From RGIG3701 sp030530205 (GTDB taxonomy: Bacteria > Planctomycetota > Planctomycetia > Pirellulales > Thermoguttaceae), in the NCBI GenBank assembly GCA_030530205.1, contig JAUMVK010000008.1, forward strand, positions 51,334-115,333: a stretch of 64,000 nucleotides of DNA, in the 5' to 3' direction. The notes below the pieces were generated by a model. It made no database searches and had not been told where the DNA came from. It saw nothing but the letters and a program-made list of their open reading frames with translations. Shown piece after piece: positions 1-8,770 of the stretch; positions within the stretch are counted from its first letter, which is position 1; every line of letters starts with the position of its first letter. The position numbers and the translations under genes are program-made.

Positions 1-2
1 AC

Positions 3-2618
3 GGCGAAGTTGGTGAAATCTGGATCTACGGGCCGAGCGTTGCGCAGGGATACTGGCAAAAAACGGATGCCACGGAATATAGTTTCCACGCTTATATTCA
101 GCCACATGGCGATGAAAAGATCGACGTGCCGGGCCCCTATTTCCGTACGGGTGACCTGGGTTTTGTGTGGGACGGTGAACTTTATGTTTCCGGCCGTCTG
201 AAGGACATGATCATTTGGCACGGCGTCAATCTTTACCCGCAGGATATTGAGCTGAGTATTCAGAACGCGCACGAGCTTTGCCGGGAAGATGCCGGAGCTG
301 TTTTTGCGGTTGAAAAAGATGGGAAAGAGCAACTGGTCGTCGTTCAGGAAGTGGACAAAAAGCTCAACGCCGACTACAGAGAGGTCGTAGAAGCGATCAA
401 GCGTAAAGTTTCGAAAGAACACGAGCTTCCTCTGGATGTCATTTATCTGATTCGCCACGGTGCGATCCCGAAGACATCAAGCGGCAAGATCCAGCGTAAT
501 GCAAGCCGTATGGAATTCCTTGCCGGGAACTTTGAGCCGGTGATGGCCTGGAACGCTGAGTCAGGTGAATTCCTCGATGAAGCCCAGTTTGCCGAGCGTA
601 AAGAGGCGGAGGCCAAGATGAACGCCGAGTCAAAAGCGCAGGTCAAAGAAAAAATGGCCGCGGAGGATCATGACTCGGCTGAAATTCGTGAGGACATCCC
701 GGACTTGGACAAACGTCCTTATGCGCTCCTTTTGCCGAATACGGGTGAAGTTCGTATCGTCCCTCTGGCGGAACGTCTTGCTGCACGAGCGCTGGAACAG
801 GCGGCAGCCGCGGCAAAAGCGCACGCTTTCGATTCAGACCAGTCGCCGATGATCGGTGCGCACGTCTCAGACGAAAGCGCTTTGCCGCCGGGAGTTCTGG
901 CCGATCTGAATGATTTGGAAGACGAAAACGACGACGAAGAATTCGCGGCTTCTGCCCTTGGAGGCGATGGAGCGGGGTCCGACCCGGTTCTGGAAGCGCT
1001 TTCTGATGCGGTCAAGACGCTGAACACGGAGGGACTTCCTGATGATCTGCGCCGGCCGGAAATCGTGCGCCGGATGTTGAAGATCATCGTCCGGGAAGTC
1101 AAGCGTGTGGCTCGTGAACGCGCGGTCGGAATGACAGTCGAGTCGGCCATCACCGAGCTTGGAATGGACTCCCTGGAACGTATGGAGATCCTGAACGTTC
1201 TGGAAGAAACCTTCGGAGGACGTTTCCCCGAAATGGTCCTTCAGGACCTCATCACTGCGCGGGACGTTGCGGAGGCGATTTGCAAATACTTTGGTCAGTC
1301 CGAACGACTGCGTCAGGTTTTGACTTATCAGCGCTCTGCGGCTCCAGCGTCTGCGGGAGTTTCGCCCACTGAAAAGACGGACGAAAAAGAAATTCCGGAA
1401 GAGGCTTACATTTTTGAAAAGACGCCTGAGTACCAGCAGCTAAAGCATCAGATCGATGCGCAGCTTGCCACGGGAATGCGTAATCCGTACTTCACGACGC
1501 ACGAAGCCCGCGCGGCCGATACGACGATCATAGGCGGCAAAGAGTACATTCATTTCTCCAGCTACAACTACCTCGGTCTGGGAAGCGATCAGCGCGTGGT
1601 CGATTTTGTGAAGGAGGCGGTGGAAAAGTACGGCTGCAGCTGCTCCGCGAGCCGGCTGGTTTCCGGTCAGAAAACGATCCACGTCGAATTTGAAAAGGAA
1701 ATCGCCGAGTTCAACGGGACGGAAGACGCAATCGTCTTTTCGGCCGGGCATCACGTCAACGAAAGTGTGCTTGGGCACGTGGCGGGAAAAGGGGACCTGA
1801 TCCTTCACGACTCGCTCGCGCACAACTCGATGGTAATGGGTTCGCTCCTTTCCGGGGCACAGCGCCGTCCGTTCGAGCACAGCAACTGGAAGCAGCTGGA
1901 CGAGATCCTGACGCACTGCCGCGGCGATTACCGCCGGGTCTGGATCGCAATCGAGGGCGTCTATAGCATGGACGGCGACATCGCGCCGCTTCCGGAGTTC
2001 ATCGCTCTGAAGAAAAAGCACAAAGCGTTCCTTTACGTCGATGAGGCGCACTCGCTCGGAACCCTCGGCCCGAAAGGCGCAGGGATCGCCGACTATTACG
2101 GCATCGATCCGGCGGAGGGGGACCTCTGGATGGGAACGATCAGCAAGTCGCTGGCTTCCTGCGGCGGTTTCATTTCGGGGCGCAAGCCGATGATCGAGTA
2201 TTTGCGTTACACGACGCCCGGTTTCGTTTTCAGCGCGGCCATTTCCCCGGCGGCGACCGCTGCGGCTCTCGGCGCTCTGCGTGTTCTGAAGCGTGAGCCG
2301 GAACGGGTGGAACGTCTTCAGGCCAACTCGGCCCTCTTCCTGAAACTCGCGAAAAAGGCGGGGCTCGATACGGGGTTGAGCGCTGGCACACCGATCATCC
2401 CGATCATTTACGGGAACTCCCAGCTTTGTATGTTCGTGGCCCAGCAGCTCTTCGAGCGCGGGATCAACGTTCAGCCGATCATTTACCCGGCGGTGGACGA
2501 AAAGGCCGCGCGTCTGCGTTTCTTCATGACGGCGATCCATACGGAGGAGCAGATCCGCTACACGGTGAAGACGATCATCGAGGAAACCGAGAAAGCGAAG
2601 AAGATTCTGGGGATCTGA
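3..2618 (+). CDS. Fatty-acyl-AMP ligase / ACP / alpha-oxoamine synthase fusion (5' truncated)
   Basis: The gene enters the window already in frame: codons from base 3 read GEVGEIWIYGPSVAQGYW, then YFRTGDLG and GRLKDMIIWHGVNLYPQDIE, the C-terminal part of a fatty-acyl-AMP ligase (FAAL). A linker of about 200 residues rich in acidic residues and alanine follows. Next is an acyl-carrier domain with the phosphopantetheine motif GMDSLE (Ser codon 1170-1172). From about 1470 to the stop it is a complete PLP-dependent alpha-oxoamine synthase (8-amino-7-oxononanoate synthase / serine palmitoyltransferase superfamily), with DEAHSLG near 2040 and the Schiff-base lysine in TISKSLAS (Lys codon 2145-2147). 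Expected chemistry: activate a fatty acid as acyl-AMP, load it on the ACP, then condense it with an amino acid with loss of CO2. A sphingoid-base-like product is inferred; biotin-type AONS is the alternative. A GTG at 126 is internal to the ligase and not a credible start. Confidence 0.9.
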   Translation, partial: GEVGEIWIYGPSVAQGYWQKTDATEYSFHAYIQPHGDEKIDVPGPYFRTGDLGFVWDGELYVSGRLKDMIIWHGVNLYPQDIELSIQNAHELCREDAGAVFAVEKDGKEQLVVVQEVDKKLNADYREVVEAIKRKVSKEHELPLDVIYLIRHGAIPKTSSGKIQRNASRMEFLAGNFEPVMAWNAESGEFLDEAQFAERKEAEAKMNAESKAQVKEKMAAEDHDSAEIREDIPDLDKRPYALLLPNTGEVRIVPLAERLAARALEQAAAAAKAHAFDSDQSPMIGAHVSDESALPPGVLADLNDLEDENDDEEFAASALGGDGAGSDPVLEALSDAVKTLNTEGLPDDLRRPEIVRRMLKIIVREVKRVARERAVGMTVESAITELGMDSLERMEILNVLEETFGGRFPEMVLQDLITARDVAEAICKYFGQSERLRQVLTYQRSAAPASAGVSPTEKTDEKEIPEEAYIFEKTPEYQQLKHQIDAQLATGMRNPYFTTHEARAADTTIIGGKEYIHFSSYNYLGLGSDQRVVDFVKEAVEKYGCSCSASRLVSGQKTIHVEFEKEIAEFNGTEDAIVFSAGHHVNESVLGHVAGKGDLILHDSLAHNSMVMGSLLSGAQRRPFEHSNWKQLDEILTHCRGDYRRVWIAIEGVYSMDGDIAPLPEFIALKKKHKAFLYVDEAHSLGTLGPKGAGIADYYGIDPAEGDLWMGTISKSLASCGGFISGRKPMIEYLRYTTPGFVFSAAISPAATAAALGALRVLKREPERVERLQANSALFLKLAKKAGLDTGLSAGTPIIPIIYGNSQLCMFVAQQLFERGINVQPIIYPAVDEKAARLRFFMTAIHTEEQIRYTVKTIIEETEKAKKILGI

Positions 2619-2625
2619 GATTTAT

Positions 2626-2738
2626 AAAGGCCCCCTCATTGAGGGGGCTGGCGAGCGAAGCGAGACTGGGGGAGTTTCTGTAAAATGCCGTTTGACTCCC
2701 CCCGGCCCTTCGGGCCACCTCCCTCGGAGATGGGGGCT
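2626..2738. repeat. Dispersed palindromic repeat, CCCCCTC family, copy 1
   Basis: The spacer after the FAAL fusion carries GGCCCCCTCATTGAGGGGGC, then GCGAAGCGAGACTGGGGGAG, then a second hairpin CGGCCCTTCGGGCC and a closing GAGATGGGGGC. The reverse complement of 36997-37114 has the same order of blocks, with GCGAAGCGAGACTGGGGGAG identical. It is therefore a mobile or dispersed intergenic element rather than a simple terminator, though its first hairpin could also end transcription. Confidence 0.75.
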
Positions 2739-2745
2739 AAAAGAA

Positions 2746-4011
2746 TTAATGAAACGTCTTTTCCAGGTTAATCCCGAGCCAAACGCCACGTTTCTGCGAG
2801 TCGTTGGCGGTCCTGAAACGCCCGAGGCGGTGGTTTTCGGAAACCTTTTCTTCCATCATGATCGTGGGGATCTGCTGGTCCCACCAAAGCGCGAAGGTCG
2901 TGGGCGGCTCCGGTCCGTTTGGGGTCTGAATGATGTGAACGCGCCGGGAGTCCGGCGGGTCGTAGTGATTCGTCTCGATCATCCGGTTTTCAAACACACG
3001 GAAAGCGTCGTGAAGCGACTCGGGGCCGCACGCGTCGATGTAATCCGTGGCCGTGTCCCCGTGGAGATTCACCACCAGCGTGAGCGGTTTTTCTGAATTC
3101 AGATCCAGAATTTTCTTCTTGACGAACCAGCACTCCGGGCGGGTTTTCCGGCTTTCCTCCGAGTTCAGATCCACCTCGTTCCACCGGCGGTTCACGTCGT
3201 AGCCGAGGAAATTGAACCGGACCCACCCCTTCTCCGCGCCGAGCGGGTCCACGATCGGAACGATGTAAAAAACGCATTTTCTGCAAAGCTCCTCCGGCGT
3301 GACGGGCGCATCGTCGAAAATCCCTTTCTGACCGGCGAGCCAGCGGATCAGACCGTCCGTCTGCCACGACGTGTGCGCCTCCCAGGCGTGCTGGCGGGCC
3401 ATAATGAAAAAACGGCGTTTTTTGGCTTCAGGAACCATGAAATCCGTGACGGTGAAAAGCATCTGCCCGGCTCCGAGCGTTTCCTGACGTACGCGCGGCG
3501 AGTCTTTCACCGAGTCGGCCAGCTCGCAGATCTCGCGGTTCGTGTACATCGCGGTGTAGGCGACGCGCAGCGATTTCATCTCTTCCGGAAAGCGGACGGT
3601 GAGCGTCATGGTGCGGTCGTCCTCGTTCCAGACGCACAGTTCGCGCGGGAAGTGCGTCCAGTTCCGCCCCTCGTCAGTCGAAAAGACGGGGAGCGCGCCT
3701 TTCCAGCTCGGGCGTGTCGGGCGGCCGTTGTAGCAGCCGTCGAAATTCCAGAAAACGACGTGAATTTCCCGCGTCCCGCCGCGCGGCTCAACGTCGAACG
3801 CGAACCAGGTCGCCTGGCGGTTCAGGTCCTGCTCGTCACGCTGGGCGACCATTTGGGCCCGGAACGTGGTTTCCGAGCCACTGACCGCCTCGATTTTTCC
3901 GATGTTCGCGCCGGGAAAATCCTTCGAGAATCGAACGGTGGAAAACTCCTGCGCAAAGGCAGAAACCGCGAGCAAAAAGACGAATAAAAAGGCGGTTCCT
4001 GCGTTTTTCAT
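2746..4011 (-). CDS. Secreted M14-family zinc carboxypeptidase-like protein
   Basis: 421 residues with a signal peptide (MKNAGTAFLFVFLLAVSAFA, cleavage near residue 20). A beta-sandwich N-domain of the type seen before M14 domains in cytosolic-carboxypeptidase-like proteins covers about residues 25-160 (FWNFDGCYNGR). The peptidase domain follows: the HxxE zinc motif as RQHAWE (His208, Glu211), the substrate-binding NRRW block (Asn274-Trp277), the third zinc ligand in VVNLHGD (His317), and a candidate catalytic Glu in MMEEKV (387/388). The usual HPGE is HAWE here, but the ligands are kept, so activity is plausible. The start ATG overlaps the stop of the upstream beta-helix gene by 4 bases (ATGA), implying translational coupling. 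It probably trims peptides or amidated cell-wall or glycan-linked amino acids outside the cytoplasm; the substrate is unknown. Confidence 0.8.
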   Translation of the reverse strand: MKNAGTAFLFVFLLAVSAFAQEFSTVRFSKDFPGANIGKIEAVSGSETTFRAQMVAQRDEQDLNRQATWFAFDVEPRGGTREIHVVFWNFDGCYNGRPTRPSWKGALPVFSTDEGRNWTHFPRELCVWNEDDRTMTLTVRFPEEMKSLRVAYTAMYTNREICELADSVKDSPRVRQETLGAGQMLFTVTDFMVPEAKKRRFFIMARQHAWEAHTSWQTDGLIRWLAGQKGIFDDAPVTPEELCRKCVFYIVPIVDPLGAEKGWVRFNFLGYDVNRRWNEVDLNSEESRKTRPECWFVKKKILDLNSEKPLTLVVNLHGDTATDYIDACGPESLHDAFRVFENRMIETNHYDPPDSRRVHIIQTPNGPEPPTTFALWWDQQIPTIMMEEKVSENHRLGRFRTANDSQKRGVWLGINLEKTFH

Positions 4012-6107
4012 TTGGCTGCTCCGATCCGGCCAGCTTTTTCATAATCGAAAGGTTTGAACCCCACTTTTTCGGCGGGTGAACCGGGCTTGAGGTGGAAGTC
4101 GTTCGCGTCGGGATCCACAAAAAGCGGATCGGCCACGATCCCGCCGACGTCTTTCCCCTCGGCGACCCACTGGTCGTGCGTTTTGCCTTTGAACTCGACC
4201 TCACCGCCATCTTTCCACCAGAGGTTCGACCGAATGTCGGCCTTCACTTCATCGACCCGGTAGCCGATGGAGGTCCCGTCTTTCCAGTAGATCAAATTGT
4301 TCGTGAAGATCACGCTCGTGTGGTCCTCGACCCTTGTAATGGCGACCTGATGAGCCACGCCGTTCCCCATCGGGTTCGGTTTGTTCCGGGCGAAAATATT
4401 GTTCCGGATCACGTTTTCTTTGCCGTAGTGCTGATGGAAGGAGCCGTCCATCGTGTCGTACACCAGATTGTTTTCCATCGTGATCCCGGTCGTTCCCTCG
4501 TCGGGGTAAAGGCCCCAGCCACCGTAACCGAACGACTCCACGTTGAAGATCACATTATTGCAGACGCGCGTGCCGGTCTGGGTCCCGAGCGTGTAAACCC
4601 CACCCATGTCGGCCAGGTGCCCCTGACCAATGTCGTGGATGCGGTTGAACTCGATGATGTTCCGGAACGAAACGCCGGCGTAGCCCCAATTCCAGCCGAC
4701 CGAGACACCGGTGTAGTAGAAGTCGGCGATCTCGTTGTGGACCAACTGATTATCCATCGTGTTGTTCCCGATCCAGACGCCGACCGCGGAAGCGTGAAAA
4801 CGGCCGCCGTTCGAGATCAAATTGTTGTACACCACGTTCTTTTCCGCGCACCCGGAGGCCTCGCTTCTGGCCGGCCGTCCGCCGCCGATGCGCACGCCAC
4901 CCGCGCCAAGGTCGTAGAGTTCCGAGTCGCAGAACGAGCACTCCTGGGCGTTGAGGAACCAAAGGGCGTACTCGCCGAGGTGCGAGAGCTCGCAGTTTTT
5001 GAAGGCGATTTTCTGCGCGTCATCCACGAAAATCACGGCCTTCGTGTAGAACGCGGCCTGCTGCGGCTCGAACTGGGAAGGGCCGGGTTTCGTCAGGTCG
5101 CCCGTCACTTCTTCCGGCAGCTGGGCGTTTCTCATCACGTTCAACTGCCGCGGCGTGTCGGTGTAGCTGAACGTCAGGTTTTCAAAACGAATATTTTTGA
5201 CCGGAGCGTTTTCGCCCGCCCCCTTGACGATGAGCAGCTGAACGAGGCCCGGGCGCGCCACGATGAAGCGCGTGTTTGCGAGCGTCTCGCCTTCCATCGG
5301 GCGGTAAAAGATTTTCTTCGCGTTTCCGTCGTAGAACCACTCGCCGGGAGCGTCGAACGCACTGCGGACGTTTTCAAAGTAGTAAAGCGACGTCGGCCGC
5401 CATGGGTTCCAGAATTTCATCGTTCCACCCTTCACTTCGACCGTGTTGGTCTCCGCGTTGAAACCGAGCAGAATGCGCCGTGTCGTGTCCCAGTTGTGGT
5501 GAATGATCATTTGGCCCCACTTCAGTTCATTGGCGGGGACGGACTTCAGAAAGTCCAGCTCGCCCGGTTTGCCCGTGACCCATTGGAGGGTTTGGGGCTT
5601 TTCGGCCGGCTTCTGGCGTGATCCGGGGAATTCTTCCTTCACCGATTCCATCCGGAGGAAGCCCTCGTTCGGGTAGCGGGATCGGACCGCGCGGCGGCCA
5701 TTCACCCAGAGCTGCTCGAAGTAGAGCGTGCTTCCCTCGAATTCGGGGAGGTCGGCCGACCACGTGCCATCGCCGCAGTCCGACCAGTTTTTCAGCTCGA
5801 TGCCGCCGGTGAGGACGGTTTTCCCGTTGGCTGCGCCGCGGTAAACGACCTCTGGCGAGCCGGAATTTTCGGGTTTGAACTCGATCGGCTTCGTGACGGC
5901 GTATTCGCCCTCGGCCAGATTGACCGTCCAGGCTTCGGTTTGGGCGTTGGCGCTGGCCTGGATCCGGTCACGCGCGGCCTCGAGCGTCGCCAGCGGCGCG
6001 GCCTGGGTCCCGGGGTTTGAGTCGTTCCCGTTCGGAGCGACGAACAGTTCACCGGCCATGACGGTGGAAACGGACAGAACAATAAGCAGGGAAAGGATCT
6101 TTTTCAT
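4008..6107 (-). CDS. Secreted right-handed parallel beta-helix protein
   Basis: 699 residues with a signal peptide (MKKILSLLIVLSVSTVMA). The N-terminal LFVAPNGNDSNPGT...APLATLEAARD block (residues about 20-50) is typical of exported beta-helix proteins of the pectate-lyase/DUF1565 type. Repeating helix rungs rich in NN, NxI and NxV (for example VYNNLISNG, VCNNVIFNVE, MENNLVYDT, IRNNIFARN) occupy about residues 290-620. A polysaccharide lyase or glycosidase role is likely from the fold, but no catalytic residues can be assigned by eye. It is the first gene of a two-gene unit with the M14 carboxypeptidase, which it overlaps by 4 bases. The ATG at 6107 directly precedes the signal peptide. Confidence 0.8.
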   Translation of the reverse strand: MKKILSLLIVLSVSTVMAGELFVAPNGNDSNPGTQAAPLATLEAARDRIQASANAQTEAWTVNLAEGEYAVTKPIEFKPENSGSPEVVYRGAANGKTVLTGGIELKNWSDCGDGTWSADLPEFEGSTLYFEQLWVNGRRAVRSRYPNEGFLRMESVKEEFPGSRQKPAEKPQTLQWVTGKPGELDFLKSVPANELKWGQMIIHHNWDTTRRILLGFNAETNTVEVKGGTMKFWNPWRPTSLYYFENVRSAFDAPGEWFYDGNAKKIFYRPMEGETLANTRFIVARPGLVQLLIVKGAGENAPVKNIRFENLTFSYTDTPRQLNVMRNAQLPEEVTGDLTKPGPSQFEPQQAAFYTKAVIFVDDAQKIAFKNCELSHLGEYALWFLNAQECSFCDSELYDLGAGGVRIGGGRPARSEASGCAEKNVVYNNLISNGGRFHASAVGVWIGNNTMDNQLVHNEIADFYYTGVSVGWNWGYAGVSFRNIIEFNRIHDIGQGHLADMGGVYTLGTQTGTRVCNNVIFNVESFGYGGWGLYPDEGTTGITMENNLVYDTMDGSFHQHYGKENVIRNNIFARNKPNPMGNGVAHQVAITRVEDHTSVIFTNNLIYWKDGTSIGYRVDEVKADIRSNLWWKDGGEVEFKGKTHDQWVAEGKDVGGIVADPLFVDPDANDFHLKPGSPAEKVGFKPFDYEKAGRIGAAK

Positions 6108-6171
6108 GATGAACCAGAAGTTAAAGGAAGGGTGGAGTCAATTATGAATTTTGAATTAAACTCGGAGGGAA

Positions 6172-6204
6172 TTTAAAGCCCCACTCTTTGTGGGGGCCTT
6201 TAAA
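6172..6204. terminator. Hairpin terminator / palindrome between membrane-protein and beta-helix genes
   Basis: TTTAAAGCCCCAC, a short loop, then GTGGGGGCCTTTAAA forms a nearly perfect hairpin in the gap downstream of the membrane-protein gene (stop at 6224, minus strand) and upstream of the beta-helix gene start (6107). The T-run is short, so termination is inferred. Its core resembles the CCCCCTC repeat ends. Confidence 0.5.
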
Positions 6205-6223
6205 TGGAGTGGTTTTTTCGGGA

Positions 6224-7435
6224 TCATTGCTGATTTTGCTCGCCTTTCAACTCCGGGAGGCTCGGCGCGGGAACGCCCTGCGGGGCCGGGAGCCAAATGG
6301 CGTCCAGCTCGACCGCGTCCACGTCCCGGCGCAGAAGGAGGTAGATCCCCTGGACTGCCGAGACGAAAAACAGGAAAAAGTACGCGGAAACGACCCACGA
6401 AAAAGCGTAAAGCATCGTGGCGCTTTCGGGATTTGCCACGACACAAACCCCAACCACGGATTTGTAAAGCAGCAAAATTCCCGTCGCGAAAACGACCATC
6501 GCCAGAAGCCCTAACAGACCGAAGAAAAGCGCCGCCAGGACGTAAAAAACGAATCGAAGCGGACGCTGAAGCGCGTAGGAAAAACTGCGGCTTAGCGCGT
6601 CGAAGGCGTCCGAGTGCTCCGTCACCAAAACCGATGGGATGAAAAACGCTCCGATTGCAGAACCGAGCAGGAAGAAAAAGTAAAACGCGGCGTAAATCAA
6701 CCCCAAAGAGGACAAAACCCCCGGAATTACGGCGGAATCCGCGGCCAGCCCCGTCAACCACCGCAGGAATAACAGGGGGAGCGCCAGGAACGCGAGTCCA
6801 ATCAGCAGGAAAACGTACGCGCCGAGAATCGCCGGGATCTGCGTTTTGATCTGACCGAAAATCTGGCGGAACGAAACATTCAGTCCGCGGGTGACGTGAA
6901 GGGCCATGCGGCGAGCCACGATGAGCCAGAGCAGAAGGGTCGAAAGGAACGCGTAAATCACGGCCGCCGTGCGATTCAAAACGGTCTGCCAGCTTAGAGC
7001 TGGTTTTGTCTCCGGTGGAAGCGGTTCGGAAGACGATTCTCCATCGACCGCGGTTTCTGCTTCATTTTCCTGCATGAAGAGCTCCAGAGGTGTTGGGCTG
7101 GATGATTTCATGCCGGCCAGCGGATCCGTTCCGGGAGTCGTTTGCTCGGTCTGCAACAGTTCACTTTCAAGGGTCAGGTTGGCATCCTCCAAAACCTCGG
7201 TGGTATGCGGGACGTAGGCGCTGATCGGAGAGTAGGCTTTTAAAAAATCGCCAACAGTTTTCGAACCCGTAAACCAGCCAAAAGCCGCGGCGAGCCAGAG
7301 AGAAACGACCAGAAGATTGAGCGTCGTCACGAAAAGAAGGCGGAACGTAAAAGCGTTTTGCAGGCTTTTACGTAAAAGGAGCCACGGGCACAGAACGTCC
7401 CAATCGACCGCGGAAAGGAGGAGTGAACGGAGCAT
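6224..7435 (-). CDS. Polytopic membrane protein, unknown function
   Basis: About 403 residues from the ATG at 7435 (MLRSLLLSAVDWD). An in-frame TTG at 7465 would add ten residues read out of a simple-sequence repeat and is less likely. One membrane segment lies near residues 33-55. A Pro/Ser/Glu-rich extramembrane stretch follows, then five or six more hydrophobic segments between about residues 155 and 365 (for example AILGAYVFLLIGLAFLALPL). The second half resembles membrane domains of the GPDPase-memb/DUF975 kind, with an amphipathic VLVTEHSDAFDALSRSFSYA segment, but I cannot assign a family firmly. The neighbour upstream is a lipoprotein gene in the same orientation, so an envelope role is inferred. 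Confidence 0.65.
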   Translation of the reverse strand: MLRSLLLSAVDWDVLCPWLLLRKSLQNAFTFRLLFVTTLNLLVVSLWLAAAFGWFTGSKTVGDFLKAYSPISAYVPHTTEVLEDANLTLESELLQTEQTTPGTDPLAGMKSSSPTPLELFMQENEAETAVDGESSSEPLPPETKPALSWQTVLNRTAAVIYAFLSTLLLWLIVARRMALHVTRGLNVSFRQIFGQIKTQIPAILGAYVFLLIGLAFLALPLLFLRWLTGLAADSAVIPGVLSSLGLIYAAFYFFFLLGSAIGAFFIPSVLVTEHSDAFDALSRSFSYALQRPLRFVFYVLAALFFGLLGLLAMVVFATGILLLYKSVVGVCVVANPESATMLYAFSWVVSAYFFLFFVSAVQGIYLLLRRDVDAVELDAIWLPAPQGVPAPSLPELKGEQNQQ

Positions 7436-7440
7436 GGTAG

Positions 7441-7528
7441 TTAGTAGTTGGTAGGTTGGAGTCAAGAGTCAGGAGTTAAAAAGGAAAACAGGAGAAACTC
7501 CTGACTCCTCACTCCTGACTCATAACTA
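7441..7528. repeat. Simple-sequence inverted repeat (GAGTCAGGAGT type)
   Basis: GAGTCAAGAGTCAGGAGTT on one side and AACTCCTGACTCCTCACTCC on the other form a long imperfect hairpin made of short repeated units. It sits exactly between two minus-strand genes. It is one of several simple-sequence hairpin spacers in the window. Confidence 0.7.
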
Positions 7529-7532
7529 ATTT

Positions 7533-8645
7533 TCATTCGCAGACCTCGTTGTTGGCGTTGGTCAGAGCTTCATCAGCAGCTTCGCGGGTCGCACTGTCTG
7601 CGGCTTTCGCCAGTGGTTCCGCCTCATCGACCAACGCTTTGGCCTTTTCTTTTTCCTTGGCGGCGGCATAGTTGATTGCGATTTCGCACATCGTGATCGC
7701 TTTTTTGCCTTTATTGTCGATCGTTTTGGCGACATCGACCGCTTCATCCAGGAGCTTAATACCGGCGGCTTTCGCGTCTTTGTGTTTCATTTTGATGAAA
7801 ATGCCGGCAAGGGTCGAAAGACGGCTGCCTTTTTGCTGACCATCAATTTCTTCCTGCTCATCGTCGATTGGCTTTTTCGTTTCTTTGGGAGCTTCTTCGG
7901 TTTCGGCATCATCGGCGTTTTCATCATCAACCACCGCATCATCGCTCGGAGCTTCTTCTTTCGGTTTAGCCGTTTCCGGGACTTCACCGTTCAGATAGGC
8001 TTTCACTTCCTCTGCAACGATCTGCAGATTGTCGAATGACTCCATCTGACCGAGTGCCCCGGCCAGATCGATCAGTTTATCAACCTTCATCAGAACATCC
8101 GAGAACAAATTCGCCTGATCTTTGGCGAGCATGAGCGAGGTCTGCGCATCCACGGGTGAAAGACTCATCTGGGCGCGGGCCAGGTTCACGAGGATATCGA
8201 TTTTATCACTTGCCAGCGCTTCAACTTCGCCCTGAGTAGGCTCTTTTTTGCGTTTGGCGTCCATAGCCGCCTGCTGTTCTTCCCAGTTCTGATAAGCGTT
8301 CATCGCGTTTTCCAGAGCGTTTCGCGCTTCTACAATCGCGTTGAGCGTTGAGTAGGACGCAGCGATTTGGGAGTAGGTCTCAATACGCTCGCGTGAGTCC
8401 TGAATGTCTGTACAGAAACGCGAGGCTTTGCGCATCGTGGCCATTGCTCCTTCGCGGTCCTTTAGAAGTTTGTTTTGCTCCACAGCCAGCTTGGCCAAAT
8501 CGAGTGAGTTACTCTGGGCTTCTGCCGCCTGAATTTTGTCGATCAGCTCTTTCCCCTTGGCTGGATTGTATTTGTTCGTTTTGTCGCAGCCGACAAAAAG
8601 TACCAGGGCCATCAGAAGGAGCGAAATGGGAAAAAAGGATTTCAT
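7533..8645 (-). CDS. Lipoprotein with helical-repeat body, unknown function
   Basis: 370 residues beginning MKSFFPISLLLMALVLFVGC, a type II signal peptide with lipobox LFVGC, so it is probably lipid-anchored on the periplasmic side. The rest is alpha-helical and Ala/Lys/Glu rich. TPR-like helix pairs run over about residues 35-210. An acidic low-complexity linker (about 225-265; EEAPSDDAVVDDENADDAE) is followed by a second helical block. GAGAGGT lies ahead of the ATG at 8645. The gene is flanked on both sides by simple-sequence inverted repeats. No enzymatic motif was seen; a scaffold or tolerance role is only a guess. Confidence 0.7.
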   Translation of the reverse strand: MKSFFPISLLLMALVLFVGCDKTNKYNPAKGKELIDKIQAAEAQSNSLDLAKLAVEQNKLLKDREGAMATMRKASRFCTDIQDSRERIETYSQIAASYSTLNAIVEARNALENAMNAYQNWEEQQAAMDAKRKKEPTQGEVEALASDKIDILVNLARAQMSLSPVDAQTSLMLAKDQANLFSDVLMKVDKLIDLAGALGQMESFDNLQIVAEEVKAYLNGEVPETAKPKEEAPSDDAVVDDENADDAETEEAPKETKKPIDDEQEEIDGQQKGSRLSTLAGIFIKMKHKDAKAAGIKLLDEAVDVAKTIDNKGKKAITMCEIAINYAAAKEKEKAKALVDEAEPLAKAADSATREAADEALTNANNEVCE

Positions 8646-8659
8646 AAAGAACCTCTCTG

Positions 8660-8770
8660 GAATAATGAATAATGAATAACGAATAACGAATAATGAATGG
8701 ATGAGTTCCGGATGAAAGGGTTTAGACCTTTCTTCTCATTATTCACTAGTCGTTATTCATTATTCGTTAA
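8660..8770. repeat. Simple-sequence inverted repeat (GAATAATGAATAACGAAT type)
   Basis: GAATAATGAATAACGAATAA near 8670 is mirrored by TCGTTATTCATTATTCGTTA at 8751-8770, giving a hairpin built of ATGAATA units. It fills the gap between dapL and the lipoprotein gene, and the dapL stop codon is part of it. Confidence 0.7.

Noticed and set aside
1440..2540. 366-codon minus-strand frame opposite the oxoamine synthase
   Set aside because: Shadow of a domain with identified PLP lysine and DEAHSLG motif.
4092..5621. 509-codon plus-strand frame opposite the beta-helix gene
   Set aside because: Antisense shadow; its long Val/His/Asp runs come from reversed Asn/beta-helix codons.
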